The notes beneath the pieces are model-generated. The model did not search any database. It had not been told where the DNA came from and saw nothing but the letters and a program-made list of their open reading frames with translations. Shown one piece after another: positions 61,801 to 64,000 of a stretch of DNA of 64,000 bases. This DNA comes from Streptomyces sp. NBC_01481 (GTDB lineage: Bacteria > Actinomycetota > Actinomycetes > Streptomycetales > Streptomycetaceae), in contig NZ_JAPEPT010000002.1 of NCBI RefSeq assembly GCF_026339995.1, forward strand, positions 1,121,501 to 1,185,500, written 5' to 3'. Within the stretch, counting starts at the first letter, position 1. Each line of letters starts with the position of its first letter. The position numbers and the translations under genes were made by a program.

Positions 61801-62907
61801 AATGAGGACGACAGCTGGATTCCCGGCTGGTTGAGTGACGCCGGCAGTGACATCGCTGATTTCGGCCACGACGTCTACATGGGCGTGGGCGAGGTCTTCT
61901 ACGGCCTGGTCAGCAATGTCCCGTACGCGGCCGAGTATTTCGGATGGCTCGTCGACAGCGACTGCTGGGACGGTGGTCCCGGCGCTCCGGGGTGTGATTA
62001 CGGTGAGCAGTTCGACGAATGGATCGCCGGTTACGGTTACGACACCACGAGCGATGCCTACCAGGTTCCCAGCTTCCTCATCGCCCTGTTCTCACACAGG
62101 GAAGGGTCGTCACGGAAGAGAAAGCCCAGCGATTGCAATTGCTTCCCCGCGGGCACCGATGTCCTCCTGCCGTACGGCCGCACCAAGGACATCGAGAACG
62201 TCCAAGTGGGCGACCGGGTCGTCGCGACCGACCCTGAAACAGGTGAGTCCGGCCCACGACCCGTCACACGACTGATCACCACGGACGACGACAAGCAGTT
62301 CAACACACTGTTCATCGCCACCCCGCGGGGCATTGAGTCCCTGACGGCGACCCGCGAGCATCCCTTCTGGTCCCCCTCCCAGCGCCGTTGGGTCGAGGCA
62401 CAGGGGCTCGAGCCAGGCATGACGCTGCTCACCGAGCAGAGCGAGACCGTCATCCTGACAGGGAACCGTGCCTTCAGTCAGACAGCGCGGACGTACAACC
62501 TCACGGTCGCCGGCCTTCATACCTACTTTGTGCTGGCGGGCGCTACACCGGTACTGGTTCACAATGCAGGCTGCACCAAGGCGAAGCCGAAGCTCTCGGA
62601 CAAGAATCCAATCATCAACAAGGAGCTGCGGGACCAGTACGAGGAAGTTCTGGCCGGACGCGGCACGCCTCGGCCGGGCAGCGGTCCAGGTGGGCTTGAC
62701 ATCTATCAGGCGGACGCCCTCCCCACCCGCCAGAAAGCGCAGTGGAAGGGGTCTGTGATTTACGATGTTCCAGGCACCAACCATCGAGTTCTGAAGAGGC
62801 CGGACGGAAAGCTCGGATTCATCTGGAAGCACGATTACAAGAAGCCGCGCCTCTTCCCCGGGCCTTGGTACAAGGACGGTGGCGACGTCCCCGATCTCAA
62901 GCCGTAA
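58870..62907 (+). CDS. Secreted polymorphic toxin: ALF repeats, Ala-rich helices, pretoxin Hint domain, C-terminal toxin
   Basis: A ~1345-residue protein. Signal peptide 1-37 (ILCVSGALVLSLTATLLG); two blocks of ALF-type helical repeats (~40-210 and ~590-800; units like DRVRVSQIVS, PGVEAAARAALAGG, VRDFLENGQYIA); two Ala/Lys/Glu-rich coiled stretches (~215-575, ~800-960); a Hint domain at ~1089-1235 (CNCFPAGTDVLLPYGRTKDI, TREHPFWS, ending VLVHNAGC with the splice-site HN-Cys); and a 110-residue toxin tip (GLDIYQADALPTRQKAQWKG, VPGTNHRVLKRPDGKLGFIW). The Hint domain probably frees the tip. A barstar-type gene follows. Start is ATG 58870 or TTG 58873 (better spaced from GGGAG). Confidence 0.88.
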   Translation: MLNKSGGRWARAASILCVSGALVLSLTATLLGSSPAAADEGEDQMVFGSIPRTDRGRAVELWRAGGPGVKAAAEVALMGTDDDVRQFLNKERAIVQLHDEQVAFSQMISVSGPGVREAALTALRGDTTTLQAFLKDGWQTPLEQDDRVRVSQIVSANDSPGVEAAARAALAGGSQKVRDFLENGQYIAQEADDRVALSQIVSTGGPAVKAAAKVAVAGSIEDVREFLAVGQYVAQARDRERASISQLVKQAQVAGKAAEIQTREAKEASARAVEASNLAKEAALEAARETKKAGKDSKTAANAANRAARAARGAAAAAQQAISAAQAANASARIAAAAASQAASAAAGAAEAASRAQGAAAAAATDAGEAANARKAAEGARAAAAGAKKAAQAADQAGRAATQAGIAAKAASSAGANADAAASSASEASNLADAAGAHSTEADAAAAQARRHAREATRAANKAESLAQESATAAYEARDAANSAATHAENAAKAADEAAKQAGKSAAAAKESTAHAAEAKKAADLATNAVAKARKFFDLTRKAEVAELLTRTNGAIEQAKDLKAEDDKRLAEQAGRTKQAKDLVTEADRLVTEADVPGADASQVAQKGRRIAVITMKTGGSWSSTAAQVALGGSDEAIVDYLRTGRKEAAEQDEYVRVERLAEDPKSATIRAAAQKALQGDAAQIHAFLETGADEAAANDYRVRVSQVVSVGQRGLKEAAVAALKENDPGKLREFLVKGQYIARTNDERVQVSQLISAGGPELVAAARIALEGTPQTLHEFIAVGQYQAKRKDALAATHIADMQHLLATGASVAAKAQVNAAIANKVAATARKASAEAKDWAKSADASAGQAKKYAADADRSADDAESSAAQAKESARTARAAETDALNAADRAQTSAARARESAYWASTSANEAWTSAHEARVSADKAGKDAAAADKAFKEAKAIVVVKQKQEAAAWRQQMEEEKKKKAEADKPAGNEDDSWIPGWLSDAGSDIADFGHDVYMGVGEVFYGLVSNVPYAAEYFGWLVDSDCWDGGPGAPGCDYGEQFDEWIAGYGYDTTSDAYQVPSFLIALFSHREGSSRKRKPSDCNCFPAGTDVLLPYGRTKDIENVQVGDRVVATDPETGESGPRPVTRLITTDDDKQFNTLFIATPRGIESLTATREHPFWSPSQRRWVEAQGLEPGMTLLTEQSETVILTGNRAFSQTARTYNLTVAGLHTYFVLAGATPVLVHNAGCTKAKPKLSDKNPIINKELRDQYEEVLAGRGTPRPGSGPGGLDIYQADALPTRQKAQWKGSVIYDVPGTNHRVLKRPDGKLGFIWKHDYKKPRLFPGPWYKDGGDVPDLKP

Positions 62908-62985
62908 ATTCTGAACCGATGGGCAGGTGCGGCGTGGCGCCGTACCTGCCCGTCTCTCTCTCGTGTTAATTGGAAGTGAGGTCCT

Positions 62986-63726
62986 GTGAGCAGTCGAGTC
63001 CTTGACGGATGCTACTCAATATATTCAGTTGACGACACGCAAGAGTTGTTTGTTGCCGGTGATCTGGTTGACTTCTTCGTCGACTCCGAGGATTCATGGC
63101 GAACTTTCCTCGCAGTGAGAAACCGCATGAGTGAGAGTCATGTCCCCCGTGAAGTCGCCGACCTTGAGATCAGAGTCCTCGATTCTCACGGCGAGACGAT
63201 CGGCTCCTACTCGTTGAGCGATGTGCACCTGACGGAGACTGAATACGACGGTGGCAGCGCTCTGCGACTCTCCGGATACGTATTGGACCTTCCCCATCCA
63301 CACGCACCCGCAGCCTGGGCGCGGTGGCGTGAAGGAGCCGAACCCGGCCCTAACGCCTGGGTTGATCTCTCCCCGGATGAACGAGATGCCTGGCTCGACT
63401 GCGCCCGTCTCCACAGCGACCTGGTGACATTCCCTGCCGATGCCGGGCCGGACTCCTACGGTGGCACCTTCTCATTGGATGGCAGCCACATCACTGATCG
63501 GGCCGGTCTCTACTGCGCTTTCGGTGAAGCCCTGCGCGGCCCCGGCGGTTACTTCGGGTCAACCCTGGATGCGCTGAGAGATTGTCTCGGTGGGGGATTT
63601 GGCGTGCGTCCACCGTTCACACTGCACTGGCGATCAGTGGATACCGCTCGCACGCATCTCGGCGAAGCGTATGTAGATATGTTTCTGAACGCGCTGCGCT
63701 CCGCGAACGTCTCGGTCATCCTCTGA
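62986..63726 (+). CDS. Immunity protein with C-terminal barstar domain
   Basis: A 246-residue cytoplasmic protein. The last ~90 residues match barstar (DGSHITDRAGLYCAFGEALR, GGYFGSTLDALRDCLGGGFG, FTLHWRSVD, LNALRSANVSVIL), the inhibitor that blocks barnase-type RNases. The first ~140 residues are beta-rich and unassigned. GTG 62986 with GTGAGG six bases upstream. It follows the toxin gene by 78 bases and is its obvious antitoxin. Confidence 0.88.
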   Translation: MSSRVLDGCYSIYSVDDTQELFVAGDLVDFFVDSEDSWRTFLAVRNRMSESHVPREVADLEIRVLDSHGETIGSYSLSDVHLTETEYDGGSALRLSGYVLDLPHPHAPAAWARWREGAEPGPNAWVDLSPDERDAWLDCARLHSDLVTFPADAGPDSYGGTFSLDGSHITDRAGLYCAFGEALRGPGGYFGSTLDALRDCLGGGFGVRPPFTLHWRSVDTARTHLGEAYVDMFLNALRSANVSVIL

Positions 63727-63807
63727 GGGGAGGACCCCACGCCCTGCCGTGCGAACGCATTCATCGCCCAGGCCCGGGGGCAGGACCCACCTGTGCCGCC
63801 TCGTTTC

Positions 63808-63838
63808 GGGGTGCCGCAGGTGGCACCTGCGGCGCCCC
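63808..63838. terminator. Bidirectional hairpin between immunity gene and the edge gene
   Basis: 15-base-pair stem GGGGTGCCGCAGGTG / CACCTGCGGCGCCCC with a one-base loop. It lies between convergent genes. Confidence 0.8.
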
Positions 63839-63885
63839 TTGAAGTGAGGAGCGTTTGCTGCCTCAGGTGTTGCCTGTGTTACGCC

Positions 63886-64000
63886 TCAGGACTCGGCTCC
63901 GCCGAGCGCGCCCCTGTCGATGCCGGGTGCCGTCGTGGCGAAGGGGGTCTTGGCGGCCGGGGCGGGCAGGGTCCAGTTCACCGCGAGCTGCTTGAGGCCA
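63886..64000 (-). CDS. C-terminal end of a gene running off the right edge
   Basis: The minus-strand frame ends at TGA 63888-63886 and is open to the window edge (GLKQLAVNWTLPAPAAKTPF, ATTAPGIDRGALGGAES). Only 37 residues are visible and I cannot name it. GC3-rich codons support coding. Confidence 0.5.
   Translation of the reverse strand, partial: GLKQLAVNWTLPAPAAKTPFATTAPGIDRGALGGAES

Overview
The window is a high-GC actinobacterial chromosome segment, almost certainly Streptomyces. The GC-rich third codon positions, frequent GTG starts, futalosine (mqn) genes, a stand-alone groEL under HrcA-type (CIRCE) sites, a WhiJ-like HTH/DUF397/ATPase triad and Streptomyces-type dispersed hairpin repeats all point that way. 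From memory, the order otsA - thrC - cspA-type gene - groEL matches the core chromosome of S. coelicolor; I could not check this.

Layout. 1-7.4 kb is housekeeping: the 3' end of otsB meeting otsA tail to tail (trehalose), a GpgS-like glucosyltransferase, thrC behind a SAM-I riboswitch, a CysO-like sulfur carrier, a cold-shock gene, and groEL under two CIRCE boxes. 7.7-14.5 kb is cell-surface: an ECF sigma factor fused through a zinc anti-sigma motif and a membrane helix to an outside CAP domain, a second CAP protein facing it, a DUF4232 lipoprotein and two paralogous secreted multidomain proteins. 14.7-18.5 kb is a MurNAc recycling operon (rpiR-type regulator, murQ, murP) split by a MITE-like repeat. 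18.5-25 kb holds small conserved genes, copA with CsoR-like boxes, and cutC. 25-44 kb holds a HelD-type RNA polymerase ATPase, an XPB helicase, an XPB_N/WYL protein, a second cold-shock gene, mqnD-mqnB, an MFS transporter, DUF3027 and a very large Hsp90/sacsin-type ATPase.

The most interesting region is 45.5-51.5 kb. Eight tightly packed plus-strand genes form what looks like a circular bacteriocin cluster of the enterocin AS-48/uberolysin/carnocyclin type. It has a 91-residue precursor ending in a helical, Gly/Ala/Val-rich, Lys-rich core, then a SpoIIM/DUF95 membrane protein, two small membrane proteins, and two ABC systems. The cluster follows a gene-poor, less GC-rich stretch and looks acquired.

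51.5-58.6 kb contains an HTH protein, the WhiJ-like triad and two secreted serine-protease paralogues with C-terminal VCBS-type repeats. One of these has lost its catalytic His and Ser (Ser and Thr instead). 58.9-63.7 kb is a polymorphic-toxin locus: a secreted 1345-residue protein with ALF repeats, long Ala-rich helices, a pretoxin Hint domain and a 110-residue toxin tip, followed by a barstar-domain immunity gene. A minus-strand gene runs off the right edge.

Two families of dispersed intergenic repeats lie across the window. Family A (5 copies) is MITE-like with terminal inverted repeats near CCTAGG. Family B (4 copies) is GC-rich with a central palindrome whose sequence differs between copies. 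Several copies abut or supply stop codons.
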